Assembly (NCBI RefSeq): GCF_026191675.1
Contig: NZ_JAKRRY010000013.1
Span: 57,921-121,920 of the forward strand
Source: Vibrio qingdaonensis
GTDB taxonomy: Bacteria > Pseudomonadota > Gammaproteobacteria > Enterobacterales > Vibrionaceae
Reading direction: 5' to 3'
DNA length: 64,000 nucleotides
The notes under the pieces were generated by a model. It was not told the DNA's origin and searched no databases. It worked only from the letters and a program-made list of their open reading frames with translations. The translations under genes were made by a program, and so were the position numbers. Of the stretch, positions 53,921 to 63,960 are shown in pieces (positions within the stretch are counted from its first letter, which is position 1; each line of letters begins with the position of its first letter).

Positions 53921-55267
53921 GTGCTATCAAATCCGTTTTCGCTTTTACTTAATGCGTCCTTACATCGTAGGGTATTGTTGCTCGCTATCCCTATGGTTCT
54001 ATCCAATATTACGGTGCCTTTACTTGGTCTTGTCGATGCCGCTGTCATTGGGCATCTCGAGCATGCGTGGTTCTTAGGTGGTGTTGCGTTAGGTAGCACG
54101 ATGATCAGTGTGACATTTTGGCTACTTGGGTTTCTGAGAATGTCGACAACTGGGCTCACCGCTCAGGCTTATGGAGCGCAGGATAAACGTCAGCTCGCCT
54201 TAGTGTTTTTGCAAGGCAGCTTGATGGCATTAGGTTTTGCCGTCCTTTTTTTAGTGTTTCACTCTTGGTTGTCAGACGTGGTGTTCTCACTGAGTAGCGC
54301 AAGTGAGCAAGTGAAACACTATGGCGCGCAGTATTTTGCGATTCGAGCTTGGAGTGCGCCAGCAGCGTTAATGAATTTTGTTTTGTTGGGGTGGTTACTC
54401 GGCACTCAAAATGCGAAAGCCCCAATGTGGATGGTGCTGATTACCAATGTTATCAACATTGTGCTCGACGTTGTGTTTGTTATGGGGTTCAAATGGCAGG
54501 TGGAAGGGGTGGCATTAGCCTCAGTCATCGCTGACTATAGTGGGTGTATCTTCGGCTTATTATGTGTTGCGAAAACATGGAAAAACAGAAGTTTACCTAA
54601 TATCACTTCTCTTTATGCGGAAGCAACACAAGATCTCGCTCGTTTTGTACGACTCAACCGAGACATTTTTCTCCGTTCATTGTGTTTGCAAGCAACATTC
54701 AGTTTTATGACCTTTCAAGGTGCGGCGTTTGGTGACGATATTGTTGCTGCCAATGCAGTATTGATGAGCTTTTTGATGATAATTTCCTATGGAATGGACG
54801 GCTTTGCTTACGCCATGGAAGCGATGGTTGGAAAGGCGATGGGGGCCAAAAGTAGATCGGAGCTGGTGGAATCATTGATCGGAACATTTTTCTGGAGTTT
54901 CATTATTTGTGTCATGCTAACCGCAGTTTTTGCTATTGCGGGGACATCATTGATTGGTTTGATTACTTCGATAGAGACGGTGCAGTTGCAAGCTCAACAT
55001 TTTTTACCTTGGTTAATTGCGATGCCCTTGGTATCTATGTGGTGCTTCCTATTTGATGGTATTTTTATCGGTGCAACAAAAGGAAAGGAGATGAGAAATA
55101 GTATGTTTATCGCGACATGTTGCTTCTTTCTTATTTTCTCTCTGTCAGCTGGTTGGGGAAATCATGCCTTATGGTTTGCTATGATCAGTTTTATGTTAAT
55201 GCGCGGAGTTGGGTTGGCGGTCATTTTTATCCTGCAGTGGCGCAAAGGGGAATTCTTAGCAGCTTAA
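53921..55267 (+). CDS. dinF: MATE-family efflux transporter, DinF-like
   Basis: A 448-residue membrane protein with twelve hydrophobic segments in two halves. The opening LLAIPMVLSNITVPLLGLVD followed by AAVIGHL, and FLRMSTTGLTAQAYGA, match E. coli DinF. Later motifs NRDIFLRSLCLQATF and YGMDGFAYAMEAMVGKAMGA match too. GTG start at 53921 with GAGG upstream. DinF exports toxic compounds and helps against oxidative stress. In E. coli it lies after lexA; here it stands alone and no LexA box was seen. Ends at a terminator shared with sthA. Confidence 0.88.
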   Translation: MLSNPFSLLLNASLHRRVLLLAIPMVLSNITVPLLGLVDAAVIGHLEHAWFLGGVALGSTMISVTFWLLGFLRMSTTGLTAQAYGAQDKRQLALVFLQGSLMALGFAVLFLVFHSWLSDVVFSLSSASEQVKHYGAQYFAIRAWSAPAALMNFVLLGWLLGTQNAKAPMWMVLITNVINIVLDVVFVMGFKWQVEGVALASVIADYSGCIFGLLCVAKTWKNRSLPNITSLYAEATQDLARFVRLNRDIFLRSLCLQATFSFMTFQGAAFGDDIVAANAVLMSFLMIISYGMDGFAYAMEAMVGKAMGAKSRSELVESLIGTFFWSFIICVMLTAVFAIAGTSLIGLITSIETVQLQAQHFLPWLIAMPLVSMWCFLFDGIFIGATKGKEMRNSMFIATCCFFLIFSLSAGWGNHALWFAMISFMLMRGVGLAVIFILQWRKGEFLAA

Positions 55268-55305
55268 AGTGTGGAATAAGTTAGGGTGAGTGCATTCTTG
55301 ATTTG

Positions 55306-55339
55306 AAAAACAGGACGAAGTAAATATCGTCCTGTTTTT
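55306..55339. terminator. Bidirectional terminator between dinF and sthA
   Basis: AAAAACAGGACGA (55306-55318) and TCGTCCTGTTTTT (55327-55339), a perfect 13-bp stem with an 8-nt loop and T-runs on both strands. Confidence 0.92.
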
Positions 55340-55372
55340 ATCAGCAAGGATGTTACGCATTGAAGTCGACGT

Positions 55373-56773
55373 TTAAAATAAGCGATTGAGTCCATTTAAC
55401 GCGGCAACTCGATACGCCTCTGCCATGGTGGGGTAGTTAAATGTGGTATTAACAAAATACTCGATGGTATTGGCTTCCCCTTTTTGCTCCATAATGGCTT
55501 GCCCGATATGAATGATTTCAGCGGCTCGCTCGCCAAAGCAGTGTATCCCTAAAATCTCTTTGGTTTCTCGGTGAAACAGAATCTTAAGGCTCCCTACATC
55601 TTTGCCGGCAATTTGCGCTCTGGCAAGATGCTTAAAGGAGGAGCGTCCTACTTCATAAGGCACTTTTGCTTCCGTCAGTTCTTGCTCGGTTTTACCGACG
55701 GAGCTGATCTCCGGAATGGTGTAAATCCCTGTTGGGATATCTTCAATTAGTGTACCTTCCGCTTCGCCTTGTGTGATGGCTTGAGCGACAAATCGCCCTT
55801 GGTCATAAGCGGCGCTTGCTAAACTCGGGTAGCCAATAACATCGCCCACGGCGTAGATATTGCCGACTTCGGTTTGGTAATTGCCATCTACTTTTAATTG
55901 ACCTCGCGAGTCAGGCGTTAGACCGACAGAGGAGAGGTTAAGCGCATCAGTGTTACCGGTGCGACCATTGGCGAATAAAATACAGTCAGCACGCATTTTT
56001 TTGCCTGAGTTGAGATGGACAATAACGCCATCTTCCGTGCCTTCAATCTTCGCGTAGGTCTCGTCATTACGAATCATCATACCGCTGTTCCAAAAGTGAT
56101 AGGACAGGGAGTCAGACATTTCGTTATCAAGGAAGGCGAGCAATCGGTCTCGAGTATTGATGAGATCGGTCTTCACGCCAAGCCCACGGAAAACGGAAGC
56201 GTATTCACAACCAATGACACCTGCGCCGTAAATAATGATATGACGAGGGTCGTGCTCTAGCGACAAAATGGAATCACTGTCGTAGATACGCGAGTGGTCA
56301 AAATCCACATCATCAGGGCGATAAGGGCGTGAACCTGTGGCGATAACAAATTTATCCGCAGAATAAGTATCTATAGTGCCGTCTTGCTTGGTGACCTCTA
56401 GTGTATTTGCGTCAGTAAAGCGTGCTGTTCCAAAAAGAAGCGTGCACTCATTGCGGTCATAAAAGCCTTGGCGCAAGCGAGTTTGCTTGTCGATGACGGA
56501 TTTCGCATGACCGAGAATATTGGAAAAGGTCGAATGCAAGCTGGTGTTATTTTTGCAAAACAGTGGGTTACTATTGAACTCAATAATTCGACTTACGGCG
56601 TGGCGCAGGGATTTAGATGGGATGGTACCCCAGTGTGTACATCCGCCGCCGACACTGGCTTCTTTTTCTATGATCGCGACATTTAGACCTGCCTTGGTCA
56701 AACCCATAGCAGCCCCTTCGCCACCAGGACCACTACCAATAACGATTGCATCAAAGTGTTTGGAGCGACTCAT
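55373..56773 (-). CDS. sthA: Soluble pyridine nucleotide transhydrogenase SthA
   Basis: A 466-residue FAD flavoprotein, identical in length to E. coli SthA (UdhA), that converts NADPH to NADH. FAD-binding [20 protein letters not shown] (residues about 8-27); the active-site region reads [17 protein letters not shown], with threonine in place of the second redox cysteine, as in SthA (not a disulfide reductase). NAD-binding [23 protein letters not shown] end [22 protein letters not shown] precedes the ATG at 56773. Divergent from fabR. Confidence 0.96.
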   Translation of the reverse strand: MSRSKHFDAIVIGSGPGGEGAAMGLTKAGLNVAIIEKEASVGGGCTHWGTIPSKSLRHAVSRIIEFNSNPLFCKNNTSLHSTFSNILGHAKSVIDKQTRLRQGFYDRNECTLLFGTARFTDANTLEVTKQDGTIDTYSADKFVIATGSRPYRPDDVDFDHSRIYDSDSILSLEHDPRHIIIYGAGVIGCEYASVFRGLGVKTDLINTRDRLLAFLDNEMSDSLSYHFWNSGMMIRNDETYAKIEGTEDGVIVHLNSGKKMRADCILFANGRTGNTDALNLSSVGLTPDSRGQLKVDGNYQTEVGNIYAVGDVIGYPSLASAAYDQGRFVAQAITQGEAEGTLIEDIPTGIYTIPEISSVGKTEQELTEAKVPYEVGRSSFKHLARAQIAGKDVGSLKILFHRETKEILGIHCFGERAAEIIHIGQAIMEQKGEANTIEYFVNTTFNYPTMAEAYRVAALNGLNRLF

Positions 56774-57193
56774 AAAATAATCCTCGTTTCGCGGTAATAC
56801 CAAGCAATACCCTATATTGGCTTTAAAGCGCCAGAGGAAAGTGGGAGGGCATATCGTTAATTAAGGTGGACTAACGTTATTGCTGGTTAACATCGCGTAA
56901 ATTTATGTTATCGAGATTCTAACGGATTATTAACGTAGGTAAACGGATCTGAGGCGATACAGTGTGAATGATCACGGACTTTGCACTGAAATTACAGCGC
57001 AGTAGAGATTTAGAACAATAGCATTATCACTTTGATGTGTTGTGATTGGTTACAAACTGAAGTGAGAGTTGTAAAAGGTTTTAGTAAAAATCCTTTTCCC
57101 TACACTTATACAAAATCACTATTCGCGCTATATTACTGGCTCTCCCTCGATTACCGCCATGAGCGGTAAACAACAAGTACACCTAGGTTAAGT
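56774..57193. other. sthA-fabR divergent intergenic region (420 bp)
   Basis: No coding frame. A 7-bp inverted repeat TTACCGC-CATGA-GCGGTAA at 57151-57169 lies 24 bp before the fabR ATG and could be an operator or leader hairpin. TATATT at 57130-57135 may be the fabR -10. I found no clear FabR operator. Confidence 0.5.
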
Positions 57194-57835
57194 ATGAAAT
57201 CAATGGGAATCCGTGCACAACAAAAAGAAAAAACGCGTCGTTCATTGATTGATGCTGCGTTTAGCCAGTTAAGTGCTGATCGCAGTTTTTCCAATTTGAG
57301 CTTGCGTGAAGTGGCGCGAGAAGCGGGCATTGCCCCAACTTCTTTTTATCGTCACTTTAAAGACATGGATGAACTGGGTCTCACCATGGTAGACGAAGGG
57401 GGCTTACTGCTTAGGCAGTTAATGCGACAAGCGCGTCAACGTATTGTCAAAGAAGGCAGTGTGATTCGCACTTCGGTCGAAACTTTTATGGAGTTTATTG
57501 CGAGTAGTCCAAATGTTTTCCGACTATTGTTGAGAGAACGTTCGGGCACGTCGTTTGAATTTCGCGCCGCGGTAGCAAGGGAAATTCAGCACTTTTCGGC
57601 AGAGCTGACTGAGTATTTGGTTAGTACTGGTATGGATCGTGATGAAGCATTTGCCCAGGCAGAAGCGTCGGTCATTCTGGTATTCAGTTCAGGTGCGGAA
57701 GCACTTGATTTGAGTAAAGCGGAAAGATATGAACTCGCTGAAAGGTTGATTGTCCAATTAAGAATCGTGGCCAAGGGCGCACACTGGTACCGTAAAGAAC
57801 GTGAACGAAACCGTCTAAAAGAAGGGTCGAACTGA
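57194..57835 (+). CDS. fabR: TetR-family fatty acid regulator FabR
   Basis: A 213-residue repressor. N-terminal helix-turn-helix: [20 protein letters not shown], then [20 protein letters not shown] and FKDMDELG (about 14-67), the FabR version. It represses unsaturated fatty acid genes fabA and fabB in response to acyl-CoA/ACP. The C-terminal domain holds [20 protein letters not shown]. It overlaps the yijD start (TGATG), and the fabR-yijD pair next to sthA and trmA matches E. coli. Confidence 0.95.
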   Translation: MKSMGIRAQQKEKTRRSLIDAAFSQLSADRSFSNLSLREVAREAGIAPTSFYRHFKDMDELGLTMVDEGGLLLRQLMRQARQRIVKEGSVIRTSVETFMEFIASSPNVFRLLLRERSGTSFEFRAAVAREIQHFSAELTEYLVSTGMDRDEAFAQAEASVILVFSSGAEALDLSKAERYELAERLIVQLRIVAKGAHWYRKERERNRLKEGSN

Positions 57836-58206
57836 TGTCTAAAGAAATTTCCTCTGAAAGCAGTAACAGCGGTAAAAAAACACTGGTACTAGCACTTATC
57901 GCTGGTATGTGTGGTAATGCTATGTTGTCTTGGTTGACGATTAGCGAAATGACTTTCTCTATTTTTCCTTTGATTGCACTCGTGCTATCACTGCAGGCGC
58001 TTTATCAAGAGTACCTAAAAAACCCGATTCCTGAAGATTTTCCTATGGTTGGCCTAGCGGCATTTTTTGTTGGGGCATTTGGGCACTCTGCGTTTACTAA
58101 GGCGCAGTATCCAGATGCGGGTGGCAACTTCTTCGCGATTATCGTGGTGTTGGTGCTGCTTTTCTGGATTGGTAAGAAATTAGGTTACATCATGAAAGAA
58201 GCCTAA
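57835..58206 (+). CDS. yijD: YijD-family inner-membrane protein (DUF1422)
   Basis: A 123-residue membrane protein with about four hydrophobic segments (about 16-33, 41-57, 68-82 and 97-113) and a short basic C-terminus GKKLGYIMKEA. Function unknown; it is co-transcribed with fabR in enterics and vibrios. The ATG shares one base with the fabR stop. Length matches E. coli YijD (119). Confidence 0.9.
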   Translation: MSKEISSESSNSGKKTLVLALIAGMCGNAMLSWLTISEMTFSIFPLIALVLSLQALYQEYLKNPIPEDFPMVGLAAFFVGAFGHSAFTKAQYPDAGGNFFAIIVVLVLLFWIGKKLGYIMKEA

Positions 58207-58221
58207 GTTGAATATAGAAAT

Positions 58222-58251
58222 AAAAAAACGAGCCTGATGGCTCGTTTTTTT
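58222..58251. terminator. Bidirectional terminator between yijD and trmA
   Basis: AAAAAAACGAGCC (58222-58234) and GGCTCGTTTTTTT (58239-58251), loop TGAT, T-runs on both strands. Confidence 0.93.
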
Positions 58252-58272
58252 ATTTCTGGCAGTTGAACAGCA

Positions 58273-59385
58273 TTAGTCAACTTTGCGCTCTAACATGACA
58301 CCCGCTTCAATATGATGTGTGAACGGGAATTGGTCAAAAAGTGCGAACCGAGTAATAGTGTGTGTTTCACCAAGGAGGTCAAGGTTGTCTTTTAAGGTTT
58401 CAGGGTTGCACGAAATGTAGAGAATACGTTCGTAGCCTTGCACCATTTTACATGTGTCTATATCCATTCCTGAGCGGGGTGGATCGACAAAAATCGTATT
58501 GCAGTTGTAGCTTTTTAAGTCGACATTTTGCTGTTTTAGGCGGCGGAATTCACGCTTTCCTTCCATGGCTTCAGTAAAATCTTCCGCTGACATTCGAATA
58601 ATTTGCACATTATCGATGTGGTTTGCTGCAATGTTGAATTGTGCAGAGTCAACAGAAGGCTTGGCAAGTTCAGTCGCAAGAACACGCTCGAAGTTTTGTG
58701 CCAGAGCAAGAGAGAAATTACCATTTCCACAGTAAAGCTCCAGCAGATCGCCTTTGCTCTCTTGTGTACAATCTACTGCCCATTCCAACATTTTCTGCGC
58801 CACAGGACCATTGGGCTGTGTAAAGCTGTTTTCAACTTGTTGGTAGTGGTATGGCTGATTGTTTACGTGCAATGTTTCCATCACGTAGTCTTGGTCTAGT
58901 ACGATTTTCATTTTTCGGGCACGACCAATTAGATTGAGTTTAAAGCCCTCGTCATTCAATCTTTGCTTCAGCGCTTGAGCTTCAACCTTCCAAGCGTCAT
59001 CCAGCTGACGGTGATAAAGCAGGGAAACTAAAATCTCACCGCTGAGCGTAGAAAGAAAATCTACTTGGAATAGCTTCTTACGTAAAACGTCATTACCTTT
59101 CATCGCGTCGATAAGGAGCGGCATCAAATCATTGATGAGGCGGCTCGCGGCTGGGAATTGGTCGACACGATACTTTTCACGAGTTTCTTGGTTGAACATG
59201 ACGTAGTACATGTCTTCACCTTCGTGCCAAACACGGAATTCAGCACGCATGCGATAGTGCTTCTCAGGAGAAGTAAAGACTTCGAGTTCAGGAGCAGAAT
59301 AAGGCGCCATCATGTCGATCAGTCGCTGAGATTTTTCGTCGAGCTGAGTTTGGTAGCCTTCTGGTGTGAAGTCGAGGTTTGCCAT
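58273..59385 (-). CDS. trmA: tRNA (uracil-5-)-methyltransferase TrmA
   Basis: A 370-residue SAM enzyme making m5U54 (T54) in the T-loop of tRNA. SAM site [20 protein letters not shown] (about 215-234); PPR region [20 protein letters not shown]; catalytic cysteine in [15 protein letters not shown] (about residue 324); proton-acceptor glutamate in [11 protein letters not shown]. Length close to E. coli TrmA (366). Convergent with yijD; it stands upstream of the cobalamin riboswitch in divergent orientation. Confidence 0.97.
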   Translation of the reverse strand: MANLDFTPEGYQTQLDEKSQRLIDMMAPYSAPELEVFTSPEKHYRMRAEFRVWHEGEDMYYVMFNQETREKYRVDQFPAASRLINDLMPLLIDAMKGNDVLRKKLFQVDFLSTLSGEILVSLLYHRQLDDAWKVEAQALKQRLNDEGFKLNLIGRARKMKIVLDQDYVMETLHVNNQPYHYQQVENSFTQPNGPVAQKMLEWAVDCTQESKGDLLELYCGNGNFSLALAQNFERVLATELAKPSVDSAQFNIAANHIDNVQIIRMSAEDFTEAMEGKREFRRLKQQNVDLKSYNCNTIFVDPPRSGMDIDTCKMVQGYERILYISCNPETLKDNLDLLGETHTITRFALFDQFPFTHHIEAGVMLERKVD

Positions 59386-59534
59386 TATGGTTGCCTATCG
59401 TCGGTAATGAGTTTTTTAAAGGAGGGCAGATTTTATTCAATCTCCCGTCGTTGTCCAGTTTTTCCCAGAAATGTCTTTTAATAGGGCTGTATATCTATAG
59501 CTTAGTTCAATCTGTTATGGACAAATTATCATGT

Positions 59535-59745
59535 TGTTAATACCATGCCGCTTAGCTGGTGTGAGAATGACAAAGGAATCTCACTGAAAAGGGAATCTGG
59601 TGTAAATCCAGAACTGACGCGCAGCGGTAAAAGAGAACGAACACTCATAAGACACTGTATTACATACGGGAAGTCGAGTTAGTAGGTTTAGGAGCATGAT
59701 GTTCCTAACGCTCTTAAGTCCGAATACCTGCCAGCAGCCAAGTTG
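59535..59745 (+). promoter_or_regulatory. Cobalamin (AdoCbl) riboswitch upstream of btuB
   Basis: Conserved parts are GGGAATCTGGTGTAAATCC (59591-59609), CTGACGCGCAGCGGTAA (59614-59630) and the downstream AAGTCCGAATACCTGCCAGC (59716-59735), the core of the Btu element. Binding of adenosylcobalamin shuts translation or transcription of btuB. Just after it a GCTCAC/GTGAGC hairpin (59745-59768) may be the expression platform, 38 bp before the ATG. Confidence 0.95.
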
Positions 59746-59805
59746 CTCACTCAATAACCAATGTGAGCGACTCGGAAGGACTTACGCGATTAGGACAATA
59801 TAACA

Positions 59806-61641
59806 ATGAACCAATCTATTTTGGCGATAGCAGTGGCTGCATCGCTCTCTTCTTATGCTTCTTTTTCACTGGCGCAAGAGCAAGAAAAACCAACCCAAGA
59901 AACCATGGTCGTCACAGCGAACCGTGTTGAACAGAGACTCACTAATGTTTTAGCACCAATTGAGATTATTGATAGGACTCAAATTGATGCTATCCAAGCT
60001 AAGTCACTATCTGAGGTGTTGAGGCGCTTGCCGGGTGTTCAAATCGCTAATCAAGGTGGCGTTGGACAAAGTGCAGAGCTGTATATACGTGGTCGTTCGA
60101 CCAAGAATACCCTTGTGCTGATTAATGGCGTGAGATTAGGTAGCGCCACGACAGGTTCTGCGAATATTTCGGCAATGCCATTAGATGGTGTTCAGAGAAT
60201 TGAAGTGATTCGTGGGGCTCGTGCAGCGGTCTACGGATCTGATGCGGTAAGTGGAGTAGTTAATATCATTACCACTAATCAGAATAACGTTCCTAGCAGA
60301 GTGAAGGCAGGGGCAGGTAGCTTTGGTAGTTATAATGTTGGTGCAACTCTATCATTAGGGGACGTTCACTCTGGGTGGTTGAATTTAACAGCAACGCATC
60401 AAACAAGTGAGGGTTATAATATACAGCCAACAAGCATTAACCCGATAGATGCCGATAATGATGGCTACGAAAGCCAATATCTTGTTCTTGATACGGGGAA
60501 AAGGCTGAACGATGCGTGGCTACTTAAAGCCAATGGCTATTATCAGAAGCACTATACTGAGTTTGATAATCCGTGGACAGGTGTCGATAAATCCGATAGT
60601 GATTTGTATAGCTTGAGTGTCGCTAGTGAATATAGTAATGAAAGCTTTGATTCGGCATTATCGTTATCCACAAATCAAGATAAGGCTAAATCCTACGGAC
60701 AAGGCCAGCCAGAGGGGACGATATCAACAAATCGGGTTGCTATAAATTGGAACAACAATTTAAAAGTTACTGAGCAACTAAATGTAATTGGTGGTGTGGA
60801 TTGGTATAAGGATAATATCGACAACACAACTAAGTTGATGACAAAGGACAGTCGTGACAATGGCGCTGTCTTTGCCGGAGCACTTTATCAGCAAGGAATT
60901 GTTACGTTCGAAGGTAACGTCAGACACGATGATAATAGTGCCTATGGTAATTACACAACTTATCAGCTTGGTGGCGGCGTTAGTGTTACTGAGCAATTGA
61001 AGGTTGTTGCGATGCATGGAACTGCCTTTAAAGCGCCAACGTTTAATGAATTATATTGGCCTAAAGAGTGTGGTTCTTGGGGGTGTTATGAGGGCAACCC
61101 AAACCTAGTACCTGAGGAGTCAGCCACATCGGAAATCGCGTTGGAAGGTGATTTTTCTCGTTTGAACTTCCGCCTTGCCGCATATCAAAGTAATGTAGAT
61201 AAGATGATTGCAAGCAATGGTTCTACGAATGTGAACATTAATAAAGCAAAAATCGAAGGTGTTGAAATATTAACGAGGTTTAGTACCGGGGTTATTGTTC
61301 ACGAAGTGTCATATGACTATTTAGATGCAAAGGATGAAGCGACAGGAAACTTTTTAGCCAGACGAGCGCGCCATAGTGGCAAATGGAATGCATCATATAG
61401 TCTAGAGGCTTGGCAGTTCGATTTAAGCTATCTATATCAAGGAAAGCGTTATGATGATTTGGCCAATACAAAAGAATTAGATCCATATTCGCTAGTGGAT
61501 ATAGCCGGAACATACTTCTTTAGTAATGGGTTTAGCTTAGGCGCTAAAGTGGGTAACCTGCTTAACGAAGAATACGAGATGGTTAAAGGATATAAAACGC
61601 CTGAACGTAACTACTATGTCAATGCTATGTATGAGTTCTAG
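59806..61641 (+). CDS. btuB: Outer-membrane cobalamin receptor BtuB
   Basis: A 611-residue TonB-dependent receptor. The signal peptide is MNQSILAIAVAASLSSYASF with cleavage near LAQEQE; the TonB box is in ETMVVTANRVEQR; the plug (about 40-150) has LSEVLRRLPGVQIANQGGVG and GARAAVYGSDAVSGVVNIIT; the barrel ends in aromatic YYVNAMYEF. Size is close to E. coli BtuB (614). Control by the riboswitch upstream. A weak terminator follows, then a DUF71-type gene. Confidence 0.95.
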   Translation: MNQSILAIAVAASLSSYASFSLAQEQEKPTQETMVVTANRVEQRLTNVLAPIEIIDRTQIDAIQAKSLSEVLRRLPGVQIANQGGVGQSAELYIRGRSTKNTLVLINGVRLGSATTGSANISAMPLDGVQRIEVIRGARAAVYGSDAVSGVVNIITTNQNNVPSRVKAGAGSFGSYNVGATLSLGDVHSGWLNLTATHQTSEGYNIQPTSINPIDADNDGYESQYLVLDTGKRLNDAWLLKANGYYQKHYTEFDNPWTGVDKSDSDLYSLSVASEYSNESFDSALSLSTNQDKAKSYGQGQPEGTISTNRVAINWNNNLKVTEQLNVIGGVDWYKDNIDNTTKLMTKDSRDNGAVFAGALYQQGIVTFEGNVRHDDNSAYGNYTTYQLGGGVSVTEQLKVVAMHGTAFKAPTFNELYWPKECGSWGCYEGNPNLVPEESATSEIALEGDFSRLNFRLAAYQSNVDKMIASNGSTNVNINKAKIEGVEILTRFSTGVIVHEVSYDYLDAKDEATGNFLARRARHSGKWNASYSLEAWQFDLSYLYQGKRYDDLANTKELDPYSLVDIAGTYFFSNGFSLGAKVGNLLNEEYEMVKGYKTPERNYYVNAMYEF

Positions 61642-61648
61642 GAGAATC

Positions 61649-61673
61649 AGCCGTCAATAATGGCGGCTTTTTT
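61649..61673 (+). terminator. btuB terminator
   Basis: AGCCGTC (61649-61655) and GGCGGCT (61662-61668) with a 6-nt loop and T6. It ends only nine bases before the next ATG, so partial read-through is likely. Confidence 0.75.
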
Positions 61674-61681
61674 GTATTATT

Positions 61682-62344
61682 ATGAAAAATATTATTATCA
61701 GCTGGTCATCAGGAAAAGATTCTACACTAACCTTAGAAAGGTTAATGGAGTCTGAGGATTACCATGTAGTAGGGTTGTACACGACGCACGTAAATGGTGA
61801 AGTTCCTTTTCAAGTGACGCCATTATCTGTCGTAGAGATGCAAGCACAAAGACTCGGTCTACCGCTCGTAGCCATAGAGTTGCCGGCCGTCTTTCCTAGT
61901 AACGAGATCTATCAGTCTAAAGTGATTCAAGGAATACAAACATCTGGATTGCCTGTTGATGGCATCGCCTTTGGTGACATGTTCTGTAACGGCATTGTTG
62001 ATTACCGCAAGAGTTATGTCGAACCGGCGGGTTATGAGGCTATTTTCCCGCTACTGGGAGAAGACAGTTATACCTTGGCGAAAGAAATACTGCAGCGTGG
62101 CATTGAAACGGTAATGGTGACGGTGGATCGCAACGTGTTACCAGAGTCCATCTGTGGACGGTTTTATACTCAAGAGCTAATTGATAATCTACCTAAGCAT
62201 GTTGACCCTTGTGGCGAGGATGGGGAGTTTCATACCTTAGTAGTTCATTCTCAATACTTTTCGTCTTCAATCGAACTGGAGCATTGCGGCATTGAAACCG
62301 CCGAGCGATTTAGCCATCTTCGCTACCGTGTCGTGTCAGATTAA
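61682..62344 (+). CDS. DUF71/Dph6-like ATP-pyrophosphatase, probable B12 salvage
   Basis: A 220-residue N-type ATP-PPase (adenine nucleotide alpha hydrolase fold). PP-loop IISWSSGKDSTLTLERLMES at the N-terminus (S-G-K-D-S, residues 9-13) and the family motif PCGEDGEFHTLVVHS (about 177-191). Archaeal and eukaryotic members make diphthamide, which bacteria lack. A bacterial subgroup clusters with cobalamin genes and was proposed from comparative genomics to act in B12 salvage; position after btuB and its riboswitch fits. No ribosome-binding site is obvious. Exact substrate unknown. Confidence 0.8.
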   Translation: MKNIIISWSSGKDSTLTLERLMESEDYHVVGLYTTHVNGEVPFQVTPLSVVEMQAQRLGLPLVAIELPAVFPSNEIYQSKVIQGIQTSGLPVDGIAFGDMFCNGIVDYRKSYVEPAGYEAIFPLLGEDSYTLAKEILQRGIETVMVTVDRNVLPESICGRFYTQELIDNLPKHVDPCGEDGEFHTLVVHSQYFSSSIELEHCGIETAERFSHLRYRVVSD

Positions 62345-62414
62345 CATTAACCAGGTTTACGCTAACCATGCTTGTCAGTATGATTAGCGGCAATATCGCT
62401 AAAGTTTTGTTGTT

Positions 62415-63218
62415 ATGTCGAATCAAATAACCAAGAAAAATATTCTCATCTTTGACTCTGGTGTCGGTGGACTCTCAGTTTTTAAAGAGATCTATACTCG
62501 ATTGCCTAACGAGAATTATATCTATTTGTTTGATAATGAAGCCTACCCCTATGGTGAATTGGCTCAAGATGTCTTAATTACCAGAACTTGCGCACTAGTG
62601 AAGCAGATGGTGTTGCTGACACAGATTGATATTATTGTTATCGCTTGCAATACGGCGAGTACGATTGTGTTGCCTCATTTACGCCAGCAGACATCCATCC
62701 CCGTTGTTGGTGTCGTCCCCGCAATAAAGCCTGCCTCAATATTGTCCAAGACCGCGGTAGCATTGATTGCGACACCGGCCACAATTACGAGGCAGTATAC
62801 ACAAGACCTGATTCGTGACTTTTCAACAGATAGAGAAGTTAAACTTATTGGTTCAACTCGCTTAGTTGAGTTAGCGGAAGATAAACTGAGAGGTCGTGCT
62901 ATAGACCAAAGTGAGATTGGGCAGATCCTTTCATCACTTAACAACAATATTGATGTTGCAGTTTTAGGGTGTACGCACTTTCCTCTATTAAGAAAAGAGA
63001 TCGGTCACGCACTCGGTGATAAGGTTGAATTGATTGATTCTGGTGAAGCCATCGCAAGAAGGGTAGCGAGTCTTTTAGGAGAAATAGAGGAAGAGGCGGA
63101 AGAAGGGCTATTGAGTATTTTTTGTAGTGCGCCCCCTGTAGAGGAGGCAGCACTAAATAACGCAGTACAATTGTTAGGCTTTACACCTATTCAACTATTT
63201 CCCCTTCAGGGTGTTTAG
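62415..63218 (+). CDS. murI: Glutamate racemase MurI
   Basis: A 267-residue racemase making D-glutamate for peptidoglycan. Motifs: [15 protein letters not shown] near the start (aspartate D14), first catalytic cysteine in [16 protein letters not shown] and second in [16 protein letters not shown]; the pair of cysteines is intact. Typical length (about 265-285). The btuB ... murI ... rrn order is conserved from enterics. Its 3' end overlaps by 32 bp with a convergent RRM gene. Confidence 0.96.
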   Translation: MSNQITKKNILIFDSGVGGLSVFKEIYTRLPNENYIYLFDNEAYPYGELAQDVLITRTCALVKQMVLLTQIDIIVIACNTASTIVLPHLRQQTSIPVVGVVPAIKPASILSKTAVALIATPATITRQYTQDLIRDFSTDREVKLIGSTRLVELAEDKLRGRAIDQSEIGQILSSLNNNIDVAVLGCTHFPLLRKEIGHALGDKVELIDSGEAIARRVASLLGEIEEEAEEGLLSIFCSAPPVEEAALNNAVQLLGFTPIQLFPLQGV

Positions 63219-63633
63219 GGTCGTTAGCGACACGAACTTTCAATGTACGCTGCATGTAATCTTTTTCGTTGATTGCATTGATAGCGGCATCGACATCAGA
63301 ACTAGCCATAACGACAAATCCAAAGCCTCTGCGTTTACCTGTTCTTTTATCCTTCATTAACCTCACAGCAAAGACTTCTCCATATTCACCAAATAGATCT
63401 CTTACATGAGACTCATTAGCTTTATACGGTAGGTTCCCTACATAGAGAGTTTTCGTTGAATTCGATGATTCGGATACTTGTTTAGGTGCGGAGGTTGAAA
63501 GCTTTACGACGAAAAAAGTGGCAACCACACCAACAACAAATGCGAGAGCTGGCGAAACTGCAAGTTGAGAGAAGATGATTCCCCCTAATACGGCAACAGC
63601 GATCACCAGAAAGACTGATTTTTTAGAATCCAT
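63187..63633 (-). CDS. Membrane-anchored RRM-type RNA-binding protein
   Basis: A 148-residue protein with two N-terminal hydrophobic segments (about 7-21 and 27-45, [20 protein letters not shown], then [14 protein letters not shown]) and one RRM domain (about 61-138). RNP2 is LYVGNL and RNP1 is RRGFGFVVM, both intact with aromatic residues. The domain order suggests an inner-membrane RNA-binding protein with the RRM in the cytoplasm. Known soluble bacterial RRM proteins are cold-shock related. It overlaps the convergent murI by 32 bp. The ribosome-binding site is weak. Function unknown. Confidence 0.85.
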   Translation of the reverse strand: MDSKKSVFLVIAVAVLGGIIFSQLAVSPALAFVVGVVATFFVVKLSTSAPKQVSESSNSTKTLYVGNLPYKANESHVRDLFGEYGEVFAVRLMKDKRTGKRRGFGFVVMASSDVDAAINAINEKDYMQRTLKVRVANDPKHPEGEIVE

Positions 63634-63823
63634 ATTTAAATACTACTTTTCTTAATTGCGAATAATGACATCTATCGTTAAAAAATAGATATAAGAATAT
63701 TACGTAGTTGAGGGGGATTTTTCCAATTAATTGATGTGATGTATTTCAAATGTTGGATTTTAATCAAGAAAAAAGCATCTTGATGGCATTTTGAGCAAAC
63801 AATAATTAATTTGGAAAAAACAC
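63634..63823. other. Region between the RRM gene and the rrn promoters
   Basis: About 190 bp, AT-rich, no open reading frame. It should hold the RRM promoter (minus strand) and the UP element and Fis sites of the rrn P1 promoter; the A/T tract at 63796-63822 next to the -35 fits an UP element. Confidence 0.5.
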
Positions 63824-63851
63824 TTGTCATCAGTTGAGTGATCTCTATAAT
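63824..63851 (+). promoter_or_regulatory. rRNA operon promoter P1
   Basis: TTGTCA (63824-63829), a 16-bp spacer and TATAAT (63846-63851), followed by the GC-rich GCCGCC discriminator typical of stringently controlled rrn P1 promoters. Confidence 0.85.
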
Positions 63852-63932
63852 GCCGCCTCACCGACACGGAGTGAGACGAAAGTCACATTGGCGAGTCGGT
63901 TTGGAGTAGAAAAGAAAGTTTGAAAAAACATC

Positions 63933-63960
63933 TTGACTCTCCAGTCGGGAAGCGTAAGAT
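63933..63960 (+). promoter_or_regulatory. rRNA operon promoter P2
   Basis: TTGACT (63933-63938), 16-bp spacer, TAAGAT (63955-63960), about 109 bp after P1. It sits in the leader before a 16S gene expected past the window end. Confidence 0.75.

Noticed and set aside
53839..54159. 106-codon minus-strand frame at the start of dinF
   Set aside because: Overlaps the conserved N-terminus of dinF; no ribosome-binding site.
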